Below, piece by piece: positions 36,334 through 45,410 of a stretch of 64,000 bases of DNA; the stretch's first letter is position 1; each line of letters opens with the position of its first letter. A model generated the notes under the pieces. It saw only the letters and a list, made by a program, of their open reading frames with translations, was not told the origin of the DNA and did not search any database. The DNA lies in the NCBI GenBank assembly GCA_903822495.1, contig CAIJPD010000052.1:124001-188000 (forward strand), in the 5' to 3' direction. This DNA is from an uncultured Chloroflexota bacterium (GTDB lineage Bacteria > Chloroflexota > Limnocylindria > Limnocylindrales > CSP1-4). Made by a program: the position numbers and the translations under genes.

Positions 36334-37811
36334 TGTTCGGCCGGGGAGGGCCGCGCGGGCAGGACAGCGGGCCGCCCGCGGAGCACACGGGGGACCCCAG
36401 GCAGCCGACCGCGGGCCGCGCCGGAGAGCCAACCGGGTCGCGCCTCCGCTCGGGTCGCGGCCGCGCACGCGGAGAATCCGGCTCGGGCGGCACGGCCAAT
36501 GATCCCGTTGGCCTGGGCGCTCCCAGCCTGCCGGAGGTCCTCCATGCCGCGCGCGAGCAGAAGGGCGTGGATCTCTACCGAGCCGAACGCGACACCAAGA
36601 TCCGTGCCCGATACCTTGCGGCCCTGGAACGCGGCGACTACCGCGAACTGCCTGGGCAGGTCTACGCCACGGGCTTCCTGCGCAACTACGCCGTCTACCT
36701 GGGCCTGGATCCCGAGGAGACGCTGGCGATGTGGCGCCGCGAGCGCGGCGACCTGGTCCGTCCCGATGCGTTGATCGTCCCACGCCGGTCGCTCCCCATG
36801 CCCGCCCGGGCCCTGCATCTCTCGCCGAGCGTGGTCGTCGGGGCCCTCATGGTCGTCGCGGTGGTGGCGCTCGGGGCCTATCTCGCCGTCCAGTTGCTCC
36901 GCTTCGCCAAGCCTCCGATCCTCGAGGTGAGCCGACCCAGCTCGGCGCTGGTCGAGGCAGGCGAGACCGACACGACCTACACCATCCTGGGTCGCTCCGT
37001 GGCCGGTGCGTCGATCACGATCATCACGCCGGGGCGGGATCAGCCGTATCGGACCCTCGCCACCGCCGATGGCAGCTGGGCCATCCAGGTGGACCTGCGC
37101 CGCGGCCAGAACAAGTTCGAGGTTTCCGCCCTCGACCCGGAGACGGGTCGCGAGGCCGAACAGGTGAAGGTGATCCAGATCAACGTCCCGTTCCTCATCG
37201 TGCAGGCTCCCGCGCTGACCGTCGCGCAGCCGGTGGAGGGGACCGTCTACGAGAACGGCGCCATCCCGGTCGAAGGCACGGCGTCCAATGCCGCCGCCGT
37301 CCAGGTGGTGGCCGCCTGGCTGGGGCCGCTGGGATCAACGGGCCAGGTCGCGCCGGCGCCGGGCGCGACACCGCTCGCGGTGGCCCCCGCCCCGGTTGGC
37401 GTCAAGGACGACGGGACGTTCTCCAGCCCGGTCGAGCTGACGGCCGGGCGCTGGTCGATCACCATCACGGCGACGTCGGCGCAGGGCAAATCGGCCTCGC
37501 TCACGCGGGCGATCACGGTGGCCTACAAGGGGGCGACCGTGGGCGTGACGATCCGCAGCTCCGCAACGTGGATCAAGGCCTGGGTGGACGGCGTCGTCTC
37601 GCCTGACACGACTGCGGCCGGCAAGACCTTCGCCACGGGTGCCGTCCTGACGTTCCAGGGCGCCAAGTCCGTGGAGATCCGCACGGGCTCGTCGGGCAAC
37701 ACGTCCTTCACCGTGAACGGCACGAGCATCGGGGTGCTTGGCAAGGTGGGGATCCCGGAGACATGGCTCTTCCAGCCACCGGACGCTCCCGTGAAGACGA
37801 CGCGGCAGTAG
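36333..37811 (+). CDS. RodZ-like HTH/transmembrane protein
   Basis: 492 residues, ATG overlapping the ftsK stop. A disordered basic N-terminus (about 1-60) is followed by a Cro/RodZ-type helix-turn-helix domain (about 65-140: LPEVLHAAREQKGVDLYRAE, TKIRARYLAALERGDYRELP, YATGFLRNYAVYLGLD). One membrane span lies at about 167-190 (VVVGALMVVAVVALGAYLAV). The extracytoplasmic region is beta-rich with repeated Ig/Bacterial-Ig-like modules (VEAGETDTTYTILGRSVAGA; VEGTVYENGAIPVEGTASN) and a DUF4115-like end. Probably a morphology/cell-wall scaffold; function inferred from architecture. Confidence 0.78.
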   Translation: MFGRGGPRGQDSGPPAEHTGDPRQPTAGRAGEPTGSRLRSGRGRARGESGSGGTANDPVGLGAPSLPEVLHAAREQKGVDLYRAERDTKIRARYLAALERGDYRELPGQVYATGFLRNYAVYLGLDPEETLAMWRRERGDLVRPDALIVPRRSLPMPARALHLSPSVVVGALMVVAVVALGAYLAVQLLRFAKPPILEVSRPSSALVEAGETDTTYTILGRSVAGASITIITPGRDQPYRTLATADGSWAIQVDLRRGQNKFEVSALDPETGREAEQVKVIQINVPFLIVQAPALTVAQPVEGTVYENGAIPVEGTASNAAAVQVVAAWLGPLGSTGQVAPAPGATPLAVAPAPVGVKDDGTFSSPVELTAGRWSITITATSAQGKSASLTRAITVAYKGATVGVTIRSSATWIKAWVDGVVSPDTTAAGKTFATGAVLTFQGAKSVEIRTGSSGNTSFTVNGTSIGVLGKVGIPETWLFQPPDAPVKTTRQ

Positions 37812-37816
37812 CGGCC

Positions 37817-38305
37817 ATGACGGATCCGGCCCTCCTCGAGCTTGCGGGACGCCTCCAGCTGGCTTGCCTGGCCGGGGCCCTCACCGTCGCGACCGCCGAG
37901 TCCTGTACCGGTGGGCTGATCGCCGCGACGCTGACCGACCTGCCGGGCTCGTCGGCCTACGTTCTGGGTGGCATCGTCTCGTATTCGGACGCCGCCAAGG
38001 CGGCGCTCCTGGGAGTCCCGGCGGCGTTGGTGTGGGAGCATGGTGCCGTGAGCGCCGAAGTGGCGGCGGCCATGGCGACCGGCGCACGCCTGCGGTTTGG
38101 TGCCTCCCTGGCCGTCTCCGTGACCGGGATCGCAGGCCCGGGTGGTGGCACCGACTCGAAGCCCGTGGGCCTGACCTTCATCGGCCTCGCCGACGCGGCC
38201 GGCACGGAGGTCCACCAGGTGACCTGGGCTGGTGACCGCGCGGCCAACCGACAGGCGAGCGTGGCCGCCGCGATCGCGTGGCTGATCGAACGGGCCGGCG
38301 GGTGA
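37817..38305 (+). CDS. pncC: Nicotinamide-nucleotide amidase (CinA C-terminal domain protein)
   Basis: Deamidates NMN to nicotinic acid mononucleotide for pyridine-nucleotide recycling. Stand-alone 162-residue CinA_C domain: VATAESCTGGLIAATLT, GGIVSYSDAAKAALLGV, SVTGIAGPGGGTDSKPVGLTF. ATG 37817 chosen over an earlier in-frame ATG inside the rodZ-like gene (37763). GTGA overlap with the Mur ligase. Confidence 0.93.
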   Translation: MTDPALLELAGRLQLACLAGALTVATAESCTGGLIAATLTDLPGSSAYVLGGIVSYSDAAKAALLGVPAALVWEHGAVSAEVAAAMATGARLRFGASLAVSVTGIAGPGGGTDSKPVGLTFIGLADAAGTEVHQVTWAGDRAANRQASVAAAIAWLIERAGG

Positions 38306-39867
38306 CCCGCACCGCGGCAGCCGTCGGGCAGGGCCTGCTCCCTGTGCGCGAGGCACGCGCGATCGTGCCGGGCGAGCGGATCCACGTCGTCGGGGCGGGT
38401 GGCGCCGGCGCCTCGGCGGCAGCGCTCCTCGGCCTGGCGTCCGGGGCCATGGTGAGCGGCTGCGATGCCGGGGGGGCATCCCCGTACACGCCGGCGCTGG
38501 AGGCGGCCGGGGTCAGGCTGGACTGGGCGCACGCTCCGGATCACGTCACACGGGATCCGCGGCCCGCTCGGCTGGCGGTGACCAAGGCCCTGACCGCGAC
38601 GGACCCCGACCACCCTGAGCTGCTCGCGGCGCGGGCGGGGGGCATCCCCGTGGAGCCGTGGCAGCAGACGGTGGCGGACGCGGCCGTCGGTCGGCGGCTG
38701 GTGGGCGTCGCGGGCACCCACGGCAAGAGCACCTCTGCCGGCTGGCTGGTCCACCTGCTCGTGGCCGCCGGTGCCGATCCGTCGGCATTCGTTGGGGCCC
38801 TGCTCCCGTCGGCACTCACCGGAGGCCTCCCCGCGACCGCACGGATAGGCCATGGGCCGGCGTTTGTCGTCGAGGCGGACGAGTACGCCGGCAACTTCGA
38901 TGCCTACCGCCCCGAGATTGCGGTCGTCACCAACGTGGACTGGGACCACCCCGACGTCTTTGCCGACCTCGATGGGGTCGTCGCCGCGTTCGAGCGCTGG
39001 ATCCGGGCCGCGCCGCGTGGCGGTGAGCCACCCACCCTGGTTGCCAACGTGGCCGATCCGGGCGTGCTCCTCCTCCTCGCGCGCCTGGCGGACTGGCCCG
39101 GGCGGCTGATCGCCACCGCGCTCGTGGACGTGCCCGGCGAATCGCTGGCCGCCGCCGCTGCCCACGTGGCCGGCACGTTCGGGACCGCCGGCGGGCCCAC
39201 GACCGCCCTGGTCGGGCGCATCGCCGCGGCGGACCCGGGGACGACGAGCCTGGAGTTGGTGGGCCTGGAGATTGACGGGAGGACCGGGCTGGCGAGGCTC
39301 GCGACCGCTGGACGCCACAACGCCCAGAACGCGCTCGGCGTCGCTGGCGCGGCCTTGGCGCTGGGCTTGGGTCCGGCGGCCATCGTGGACGGTCTCGCGA
39401 CCTTCACCGGCGTCGGCCGCCGGCTGGAGCGGGTGGGGGAGGCGGCGGGCGTGGTGGTCTACGACGACTACGGACACCACCCGGCAGCGATCCGGGCGAC
39501 CATGGCCGCACTGCGCCAACGCGAGCCCGGCCGGCGGCTGTGGGCCGTCTATGAGCCGCTGACCTTCCACCGCACGGCGGCGCTGCTGGAGCCATTTGCC
39601 GAGGTGCTGGCGGACGCCGACGCCGTCGTGGTCGCGGAGATCTGGGCCGGCCGCGACCCGGACCTGACCGTCGCCTCGGCAGCGGGGCTGGCCGAGGCCG
39701 TGGCTCGCCGGAATGCCGCCATCCCGGTGGCCGCGCCGGGCAGCGTCGAGGCCGCCGCCGACTGGCTGGCCACCCAGGTTCGAGCCGGGGACGCCGTCCT
39801 CGTCATGGGTGGCGGCCAGAGCTACCGGATTGGGCCACGGCTGCTGGAGCGCCTCAGGACGGCCTGA
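38302..39867 (+). CDS. murC: MurC-type Mur ligase
   Basis: Likely UDP-N-acetylmuramate-L-alanine ligase for peptidoglycan precursors. N-terminal Rossmann HVVGAGGAGASAAALLGLA, ATP-binding GTHGKSTSAGWL, VEADEYAGNFDAYRPEIAVVTN then DWDHPD, and C-terminal VVYDDYGHHPAAIRATMAAL. Motifs are MurC-like but shifted: GKST for GKTT, EADEY as in Mpl, YEPLTFHRT where MurC usually has QPHxYSRT. Mpl or another Mur ligase is therefore possible. 521 residues. It is not in a dcw cluster. Confidence 0.8.
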   Translation: MTRTAAAVGQGLLPVREARAIVPGERIHVVGAGGAGASAAALLGLASGAMVSGCDAGGASPYTPALEAAGVRLDWAHAPDHVTRDPRPARLAVTKALTATDPDHPELLAARAGGIPVEPWQQTVADAAVGRRLVGVAGTHGKSTSAGWLVHLLVAAGADPSAFVGALLPSALTGGLPATARIGHGPAFVVEADEYAGNFDAYRPEIAVVTNVDWDHPDVFADLDGVVAAFERWIRAAPRGGEPPTLVANVADPGVLLLLARLADWPGRLIATALVDVPGESLAAAAAHVAGTFGTAGGPTTALVGRIAAADPGTTSLELVGLEIDGRTGLARLATAGRHNAQNALGVAGAALALGLGPAAIVDGLATFTGVGRRLERVGEAAGVVVYDDYGHHPAAIRATMAALRQREPGRRLWAVYEPLTFHRTAALLEPFAEVLADADAVVVAEIWAGRDPDLTVASAAGLAEAVARRNAAIPVAAPGSVEAAADWLATQVRAGDAVLVMGGGQSYRIGPRLLERLRTA

Positions 39868-39890
39868 CGCCATCTGTGGCCCGGGCGGGG

Positions 39891-39896
39891 CATACT
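39891..39896 (+). promoter_or_regulatory. Possible -10 for yajQ
   Basis: CATACT in GGGGCATACTTGCGG, 68 nt before the yajQ ATG in the only gap of that transcription unit. No -35 recognised. Weak call. Confidence 0.3.
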
Positions 39897-39964
39897 TGCG
39901 GCGGGCAGCGGTCCGCCGTCGTCCACCCGGCCTGTCCGGGACATGTCCGTACGCAGGAGGTTCG

Positions 39965-40456
39965 ATGGCCGGGGAGATCTCCTTTGACGTCGTCAGCGAG
40001 TTCGACGCCCAGGAGCTGCGCAACGCCCTCGACCAGGTCAGGCGCGAGTGCACGCAGCGGTTCGACTTCAAGGGCGTCACGGTGGACCTGGTCCAGGAGA
40101 AGGAGCGCGTCACGCTCCTGACCGACGACGAGTTTCGGGCCACGGCGATCCGGGACCTGATCGAATCGAAGGCCGTCCGGCGCAACCTGTCCCTGAAGAT
40201 CTTCGACTGGGGGAAGGTGGAGCCCGCCGGCGGGAACAAGGTTCGCCAGGAGATCAAGTTGCGGGAAGGCCTGGCGGACGACACCGCGAAGAAGATCACC
40301 AAGTTGCTCCGTGACGAGTTCCCCAAGGTCAAGGCCCAGATCCAGGGCGATGCCGTCCGGGTGTCGGGCAAGTCACGCGACGAGCTGCAGAACGTCATCA
40401 CCCGCCTCAAGGAGCTGGACCTGGAGGTCCCGCTCCAGTTCCAGAACTACCGGTAG
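39965..40456 (+). CDS. yajQ: YajQ family nucleotide-binding protein
   Basis: 163-residue protein of the YajQ/UPF0234 family, known to bind RNA or nucleotides and in some bacteria cyclic di-GMP. Full-length match: SFDVVSEFDAQELRNALDQV, RFDFKGVTVDL, LIESKAVRRNLSLKIFDWG, EVPLQFQNYR. ATG preceded by GCAGGAGG. The much longer open frame upstream is a shadow of murC. Confidence 0.95.
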   Translation: MAGEISFDVVSEFDAQELRNALDQVRRECTQRFDFKGVTVDLVQEKERVTLLTDDEFRATAIRDLIESKAVRRNLSLKIFDWGKVEPAGGNKVRQEIKLREGLADDTAKKITKLLRDEFPKVKAQIQGDAVRVSGKSRDELQNVITRLKELDLEVPLQFQNYR

Positions 40457-40500
40457 AGTCCGCCTGGGCACCGCCCTCGTCGGCCCGCGCTAGGAGTGGC

Positions 40501-42243
40501 ATGACCACCGAAGAGCTCCCGATCCCCGCCGACGATTCTTCGCCCCCGGATCTCGATCCCGCCACGGTTGACGGGCCGCGGACGGTCGGGCGCGTGATCG
40601 CCGAGGCGCTCCGCGCGGCGGGGGTCCGCTACGCCTTCACGGTGCCGGGGGAGAGCTTCCTCGGCCTCCTCGAGGGCCTGGCCGCGGCGGGGATTCGTGT
40701 CATCGCCGCCCGTCACGAGGGCGCCGCCGCGTTCATGGCCGAGGCCCATGGCCAGCTGACCGGGCGACCCGCGGCCGTGATCGGCACGCGGGCGGTGGGC
40801 GCGGCCAACATGAGCATCGGCATCCACACGGCATTCGCCGATTCCACACCCATGTTCGTGCTGGTCGGCGGCGTCGACCGTCCGTTCCGCGGCCGTGAGG
40901 CCTTCCAGGAGGTCGACCAGGTCGCGACCTTTGGCGCCCTCGCCAAGTGGGCGGTGGAGCTGGACGCGGCCGGAGACGTGGCCGCGACGATGGAGATCGC
41001 GGTCGCCCACGCCCTCGGCGGACGCCCCGGCCCGGTCCTGATCTCCATGCCGGAAGATCTCCTCGACGAGATCGTCCCGGGCGGGGCCATCGCGATCACC
41101 CGGCCGTCACGCCGTGCGGGCGTTTCCGACGACCAGGTCCGCGGCGTGTTGCAGCTGCTGGCATCCGCGGAGCGACCGGTGATCCTCGCCGGCGGCGGTG
41201 TCCTGCGCGCGCGCTGCTCCAACGACCTGCTCCGTCTTGCCGAGCTCCTGCACGTCCCGGTGGTCGCCGCCTGGCGGCGCGGCGACGTGGTCCCCAACGA
41301 CAACCCGCTCTATCTCGGCATGACCGGCTACGGGTCACCGGCCGTGCTCCGGGAGCGCCTGGCTCGGGCGGACGCGATGCTGGTCATCGGTTGCCGGCTG
41401 AACGAGATTGCCTCCCACCAGTGGACCATTCCGGCCGCGGTGACGCGCTGGGCGCACGTGGACATCGCCCCCGCCCGGCCCTCGCCGACGCTGTCGGCCG
41501 CGGACATCACGGTCGAGGCGGACGCCAAGGTCTTCCTTCGGGCCGCGGTCTCGCGGCTCGAGAAGTCCGTGCTGCTGGCCGGACTCGTGGCAGCCCGGGA
41601 CGAGCACAACGATCATGACCGCGCGGCGTGGGAGGCCGCCACGGTGGTGGACCAGGCGCCGTGGGATGGCCCCGGGGTCCACCCGGGCCGGGTGATCGCC
41701 GCGCTCGGTCGCGTGCTGCCGGAGACGGCCATCCTCACCACTGACGCCGGAAGCTTCGCCGGCTGGGCGGCGCGTGGCTATCGGTTCCGTCGGCCGGGAA
41801 CCTTCCTCGGGCCCACCTCCGGGGCCATGGGCTACGGCCTGCCCGCAGCCATCGCGGCGGCGCTGGTCCACCGGGACCGGCCGGTCGTCGCCCTGACCGG
41901 TGACGGCGGGATGGGCATGACGCTGGCGGAGCTGGAGACGGCGGTGCGCGAGGGCGCGAAGGTGATCGCCGTGGTCTTCGACAACCAGCAGTACGCGATG
42001 ATCCGGCGCTACCAGGACGCGCGTCCCGGCGCGGCCGCGATCGCGACCGACCTCGGGCCAATCGACTTCGCCGCGGTGGCGCGGGCCCAGGGCGCGCGCG
42101 GCATCCGCGTCGAGACCGACGCCGCGTTCGAGCCCGCCCTGCGCCAGGCCCTCTCCCACGACGGGCCGACCCTGCTCCATCTCATCGTGGATCGGCGCTG
42201 GAACTCCGTCGACCTGGCGGCCACGGGGCCGGCCGATGCCTGA
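40501..42243 (+). CDS. Thiamine-diphosphate-dependent enzyme, acetolactate-synthase-like
   Basis: 580 residues with the three domains of the AHAS/pyruvate oxidase family. The PYR domain has RYAFTVPGESFLGLLEGL carrying the catalytic Glu, and RHEGAAAFMAEAHGQLTGRPA. The central domain has ERPVILAGGGVLRA. The PP domain has GAMGYGLPAAIAAAL and the ThDP/Mg motif GDGGMGMTLAELETAV ending DNQQYAMIRRYQ. No regulatory subunit or ilv gene is adjacent, so a catabolic role (2-oxoacid decarboxylase or carboligase) is as likely as branched-chain synthesis. TAGGAG precedes the ATG. Confidence 0.85.
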   Translation: MTTEELPIPADDSSPPDLDPATVDGPRTVGRVIAEALRAAGVRYAFTVPGESFLGLLEGLAAAGIRVIAARHEGAAAFMAEAHGQLTGRPAAVIGTRAVGAANMSIGIHTAFADSTPMFVLVGGVDRPFRGREAFQEVDQVATFGALAKWAVELDAAGDVAATMEIAVAHALGGRPGPVLISMPEDLLDEIVPGGAIAITRPSRRAGVSDDQVRGVLQLLASAERPVILAGGGVLRARCSNDLLRLAELLHVPVVAAWRRGDVVPNDNPLYLGMTGYGSPAVLRERLARADAMLVIGCRLNEIASHQWTIPAAVTRWAHVDIAPARPSPTLSAADITVEADAKVFLRAAVSRLEKSVLLAGLVAARDEHNDHDRAAWEAATVVDQAPWDGPGVHPGRVIAALGRVLPETAILTTDAGSFAGWAARGYRFRRPGTFLGPTSGAMGYGLPAAIAAALVHRDRPVVALTGDGGMGMTLAELETAVREGAKVIAVVFDNQQYAMIRRYQDARPGAAAIATDLGPIDFAAVARAQGARGIRVETDAAFEPALRQALSHDGPTLLHLIVDRRWNSVDLAATGPADA

Positions 42244-42577
42244 TCCCCGCACCACGTTCCACCTGGCGCCGCGGGCCCGCTGGGAGGGCTGGGCGCCCGA
42301 GGTGGCGTACGAGTCCCCCTCGCTCCACGAGGAGGGGTTCATCCACTGCACCGATGGCGTCGAGAGCATGGTCGCGACCGCCAACCGCTTCTACCGGGGC
42401 GACCCGGGCGAGTTCGTGGTCATGACGGTTGACCTGGACCGGGCAGGGAGCCCGTGGCGCTTCGACGATCCGGGCAAGCCATTCCCGCACATCTATGGGC
42501 CCATCGCCCGCGAGGCCATCCTGGCCGTCCGGCCCTTCCCGCGCGATGCCGAGGGGGCGTTCGTCCGCTTCGAGTAG
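42236..42577 (+). CDS. DUF952 family protein
   Basis: 113-residue protein of unknown function, overlapping the ThDP gene by 8 nt. Family features: SPSLHEEGFIHCTDGVESMVATANRFY and PFPHIYGPIAREAIL. These small proteins are widespread; no enzymatic role can be read from the sequence. Confidence 0.85.
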   Translation: MPDPRTTFHLAPRARWEGWAPEVAYESPSLHEEGFIHCTDGVESMVATANRFYRGDPGEFVVMTVDLDRAGSPWRFDDPGKPFPHIYGPIAREAILAVRPFPRDAEGAFVRFE

Positions 42578-42615
42578 GGGAGCGACGGCGGCGCAGGCGC
42601 GAGGCCGTGTGCGGG

Positions 42616-43491
42616 TCAGCCGGCGTGGCTGGCCGGGGCGCGTCCCACGATGGAGAACGACAACGGGATCCGCCCGCGCTCTTCGGGCAGTGCGTCTCCG
42701 TGCCCGCTCCACCAGTCGACGTTGTGTTCCGTCAGCCGCTCCAGCCGCACCCCGGCCTGGAGGAGGGCCGTGACCACCTCGCCCAGCGTCCACGCACGTG
42801 CGAACTTCCAGCTCTGGTCGTCGTCCGCGAGGGACAGGTGGTCGATGTACCCGGGCTCCCAGCCCTTGGAGGCCTCCGGACCGGCGAAGTAGTCGTAGTC
42901 GGTGGCGATCCACCGCCCGTCCTCGTCGATGTCGAACAGCCACTCCGCCGGATGCCCCTCGAAGAGGACGAATCGCCCGGTGGGGGAGAGGAGCCTGGCG
43001 ACGACCGCCGCCCAGCGGTCGATGTCCTGGACCCACATCAGGCTGCCTCGCCCCGTGTAGAGGAGGTCGGCCGTCCCGTCCAGGGAGTGCGGGGTCTCGA
43101 GCACATCCGCCTCGATCCACGTCGCCGGCGCGCCCACCGCCTCCGTCAAGCGCCGGGCCAGGTCCAGCATCCGCGGGCTGAAGTCCAGGCCGATCACCTC
43201 GTCCGCACCCAGGTTCCAGAGCGAGAGCGTGTCCCGGCCCCCCGCACACTGGAGGTGGATCGCGCGACGACATCGCCCGTGCAGGTCGCCGATCAGTTGT
43301 TCCTCCACCGGGAAGAGGTTGGAACCGCCGGAACGGATCAACGCGACGGCCTCGGCGAACCAGCCCTCGTACCGCTCGGCGGCCTCGTCCCAGGCCTGGC
43401 GGTTGGCGGCGTGCATGGCCTCGACACTGGCCGCCTCGCCCGGGGCGGCGGGGCGAACGTGTGGGAGCGTCTCATCGCCAGGGCTCGTCAT
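42616..43491 (-). CDS. Class I SAM-dependent methyltransferase
   Basis: 291 residues. SAM-binding motif I is AIHLQCAGGRDTLSLW (Gly-rich loop), motif II VIGLDFSPRMLDLARRL, then ATWIEADVLETP. The C-terminal part (HNVDWWSGHGDALPEERGRIPLSFSI) resembles uncharacterised methyltransferases related to UbiE/ArsM types; substrate unknown. A -10-like TAGACT lies exactly 6 nt before the ATG, suggesting leaderless initiation there. Convergent with DUF952. Confidence 0.82.
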   Translation of the reverse strand: MTSPGDETLPHVRPAAPGEAASVEAMHAANRQAWDEAAERYEGWFAEAVALIRSGGSNLFPVEEQLIGDLHGRCRRAIHLQCAGGRDTLSLWNLGADEVIGLDFSPRMLDLARRLTEAVGAPATWIEADVLETPHSLDGTADLLYTGRGSLMWVQDIDRWAAVVARLLSPTGRFVLFEGHPAEWLFDIDEDGRWIATDYDYFAGPEASKGWEPGYIDHLSLADDDQSWKFARAWTLGEVVTALLQAGVRLERLTEHNVDWWSGHGDALPEERGRIPLSFSIVGRAPASHAG

Positions 43492-43497
43492 TCGCCC

Positions 43498-43503
43498 AGT
43501 CTA
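43498..43503 (-). promoter_or_regulatory. -10 box of leaderless methyltransferase transcript
   Basis: On the minus strand TAGACT, then 6 nt, then ATG (43491). With initiation 7 nt after the box, the transcript would begin at the start codon. The same geometry is seen before murT, the DUF1801 gene and the PLP decarboxylase. Confidence 0.5.
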
Positions 43504-43570
43504 CGAGGCCGGGGGAGCCGGTCGTCGGCGTGCGCCGTGGGCTGCCAGGAAGCCGCTCCGGTGTGGTCGG

Positions 43571-44098
43571 TCAGGCCGGCTCCCCGCCAGGCACGGCCGC
43601 CGCGTCGAGCCGCCGCGCCAGCCCCTCGATGACCTCCACGCCCGGCACCGCCGCGAGGAGCCCTGGCGGCGCCACGACCTTCCAGTTCCGGCTCCCGCCG
43701 CCCAGCACGATCCGCTCCCGTCCCATGACGGCGGCGTCCACCAGGACGCGGAGGCCGGTCGGGAGGCCGAACGGCGTGACCCCACCAATCTCCATGCCGG
43801 TGAGCTCCCTTGTCTCATCGGCGCCGGCGAACGAGGCCTTGCGTGTTCCCAGCAGGCCGGCCACCGCGCGGTTGACGTCCAGCCGCGCGACCGCGAGGAC
43901 GACGCAGGCGGCGTAGACGCGCGGGCTGGCCTTCCCGACCACGATGATCGTGTTGGCCGAGTCCTCGGCGGAGAACCCGTAGGCCGCGCAGAACTGCGCC
44001 GTATCGGCCAGGGATGGGTCGCACGGGAAGAGGTCGTACGGGATGCCGAGCGGGGCGAGCGCGACCTGGAGCCGCGCGCGATCGGGATCGTTGGCCAT
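43571..44098 (-). CDS. YbaK/EbsC-type aminoacyl-tRNA deacylase
   Basis: 175-residue protein of the YbaK/ProRS editing-domain family, which hydrolyses mischarged or stray aminoacyl-tRNAs. Recognised by IIVVGKASPRVYAACVVLAVARLDVNRAVAGLL and GMEIGGVTPFGLP. ATG 44098 gives the usual family N-terminus; a longer frame extends antisense over the enolase-superfamily gene and is not believed. A TACCCT box lies 7 nt upstream of the ATG. Confidence 0.88.
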   Translation of the reverse strand: MANDPDRARLQVALAPLGIPYDLFPCDPSLADTAQFCAAYGFSAEDSANTIIVVGKASPRVYAACVVLAVARLDVNRAVAGLLGTRKASFAGADETRELTGMEIGGVTPFGLPTGLRVLVDAAVMGRERIVLGGGSRNWKVVAPPGLLAAVPGVEVIEGLARRLDAAAVPGGEPA

Positions 44099-44105
44099 GG
44101 CGCGG

Positions 44106-44111
44106 AGGGTA
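44106..44111 (-). promoter_or_regulatory. -10 box upstream of YbaK-type gene
   Basis: TACCCT on the minus strand, 7 nt from the ATG at 44098: nearly leaderless arrangement. Part of the divergent region with the enolase-superfamily gene. Confidence 0.4.
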
Positions 44112-44141
44112 CCCCACGCCCCCGTCGCGCACCACTCCCGG

Positions 44142-44147
44142 TATGCT
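44142..44147 (+). promoter_or_regulatory. Possible -10 for the catabolic operon
   Basis: TATGCT in CGGTATGCTGTC, 48 nt before the first gene of the 44.2-50.7 kb operon. No -35 hexamer recognised. Divergent from the YbaK gene promoter about 30 nt away. Confidence 0.35.
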
Positions 44148-44195
44148 GTCGGCTGACTCCCAGCCACTCCATCAAGGCCGCTCAAGCGAGGCCCC

Positions 44196-45356
44196 ATGCC
44201 CGTCATCACCGGCGTCGAGACCCTCCGCGTCGCGCTCCCAACCCGGCGCGTCCACAAGTGGACCGGCCTGACCGAGCCCATCGGGCGACCATTGCTGGTC
44301 CGCCTGACCGACGACGCGGGCAACGTGGGCTGGGGCGAGGCGCCGGCCTCCAAGGACTGGGGCGGGGAGTTCGGCCGCTACTTCGGCGAGAGCCCGTCGA
44401 CCGTCGCCGAGGTGATCAGCTCGTACCTCGCCAAGGCCGTGGTGGGCGTCGAGGTGGGCAACCTGGGCGATCTGCACCGGCGGATGGACCTGATGATCAA
44501 GGGGCATCCGTACGCCAAGGCGGCGCTCGACATCGCGGCCTGGGACCTGGCCGGTCGGGCTGCCGGGCTGTCGGTCACCCAGCTCCTGGGTGGGCGCGTC
44601 CGGGATCGCATCGCCATCACGCACTCCATCGGCCTGATGTCCCTGGAGGAGGCGGCCGCGGAGGCCGAGCTGCTGGCGGCGGAGGGCGTGCGCGCCATCA
44701 AGGTCAAGGTGGGGGTGGACCCGGAGCGCGACATCGCCGTCGTGAAGGCCGTGCGGCGCGCCGCCGGCGAGAAGGTCGAGATCTGCATCGACGCCAACGA
44801 GGGCTGGCGGACGCCGGGCGAGGCGATCCGCGTGGTCCGGGCGCTGGCCGACGTCCGGCTGAAGTATGTCGAGCAGCCGGTCATGGGGATCGATCGGCTG
44901 GCCCAGGTGGCCCGCGCGATCGACGAGCCGGTCATGGCCGACGAATCCGCGTGGAACGCCCACGACGTCCTCCAGATCATCGAGAAGCAGGCGGCCCAGA
45001 TCGTCTCCATCTACACGACCAAGCCCGGCGGCCTCTACCGCGCCCTCCAGGTCGCCGCCGTGTGCAAGGCGGCCGGGATCGTGTGCAACGTGAACGGCAG
45101 TATCGAGACGGGCGTTGGCAACCTCGCCAACGTCGCGCTGGCGGCCGTGGCAGAGGTGGCCGAGCTGGGCTGCGTCATCCCCGTCTCCCGGCCGGCGCAG
45201 TTCGCCGACGGCCGGATCGGCGGCATCTACTACACCGATGACCTGCTCCGCGAGGCATTCCGCTTCGAGGACGGGTACGTGGCCGTCCCCGACGGGCCCG
45301 GGTTCGGGATCGCCGTAGACGAGGCCAAGATCGACCACTATCGGCTGGTCGAGTAG
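44196..45356 (+). CDS. Enolase-superfamily enzyme, muconate-lactonizing (MLE) subgroup
   Basis: 386 residues of mandelate racemase/muconate lactonizing type. Catalytic KxK pair K169/K171 in RAIKVKVG; metal ligands D199 (DAN), E226 (EQP) and E250 (ADES); opposite Lys K276 in TTKPGGL. This KxK...K layout is the MLE/dipeptide epimerase/OSBS pattern, not the mandelate racemase one. Likely abstracts an alpha proton for epimerisation or cycloisomerisation; substrate unknown. SIETGVGN near residue 302 closes the barrel. First gene of a seven-gene same-strand operon. Confidence 0.87.
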   Translation: MPVITGVETLRVALPTRRVHKWTGLTEPIGRPLLVRLTDDAGNVGWGEAPASKDWGGEFGRYFGESPSTVAEVISSYLAKAVVGVEVGNLGDLHRRMDLMIKGHPYAKAALDIAAWDLAGRAAGLSVTQLLGGRVRDRIAITHSIGLMSLEEAAAEAELLAAEGVRAIKVKVGVDPERDIAVVKAVRRAAGEKVEICIDANEGWRTPGEAIRVVRALADVRLKYVEQPVMGIDRLAQVARAIDEPVMADESAWNAHDVLQIIEKQAAQIVSIYTTKPGGLYRALQVAAVCKAAGIVCNVNGSIETGVGNLANVALAAVAEVAELGCVIPVSRPAQFADGRIGGIYYTDDLLREAFRFEDGYVAVPDGPGFGIAVDEAKIDHYRLVE

Positions 45357-45410
45357 CCAGTCGGTCACGCCGCCCGCGCCGGCCCCGCAACCACCGTACC
45401 CGGAGACCCC

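Noticed and set aside
40501-42243. Calling the ThDP enzyme ilvB
   Set aside because: No ilvN/ilvC neighbour; the family has many functions and no substrate-deciding residue could be assigned by eye.
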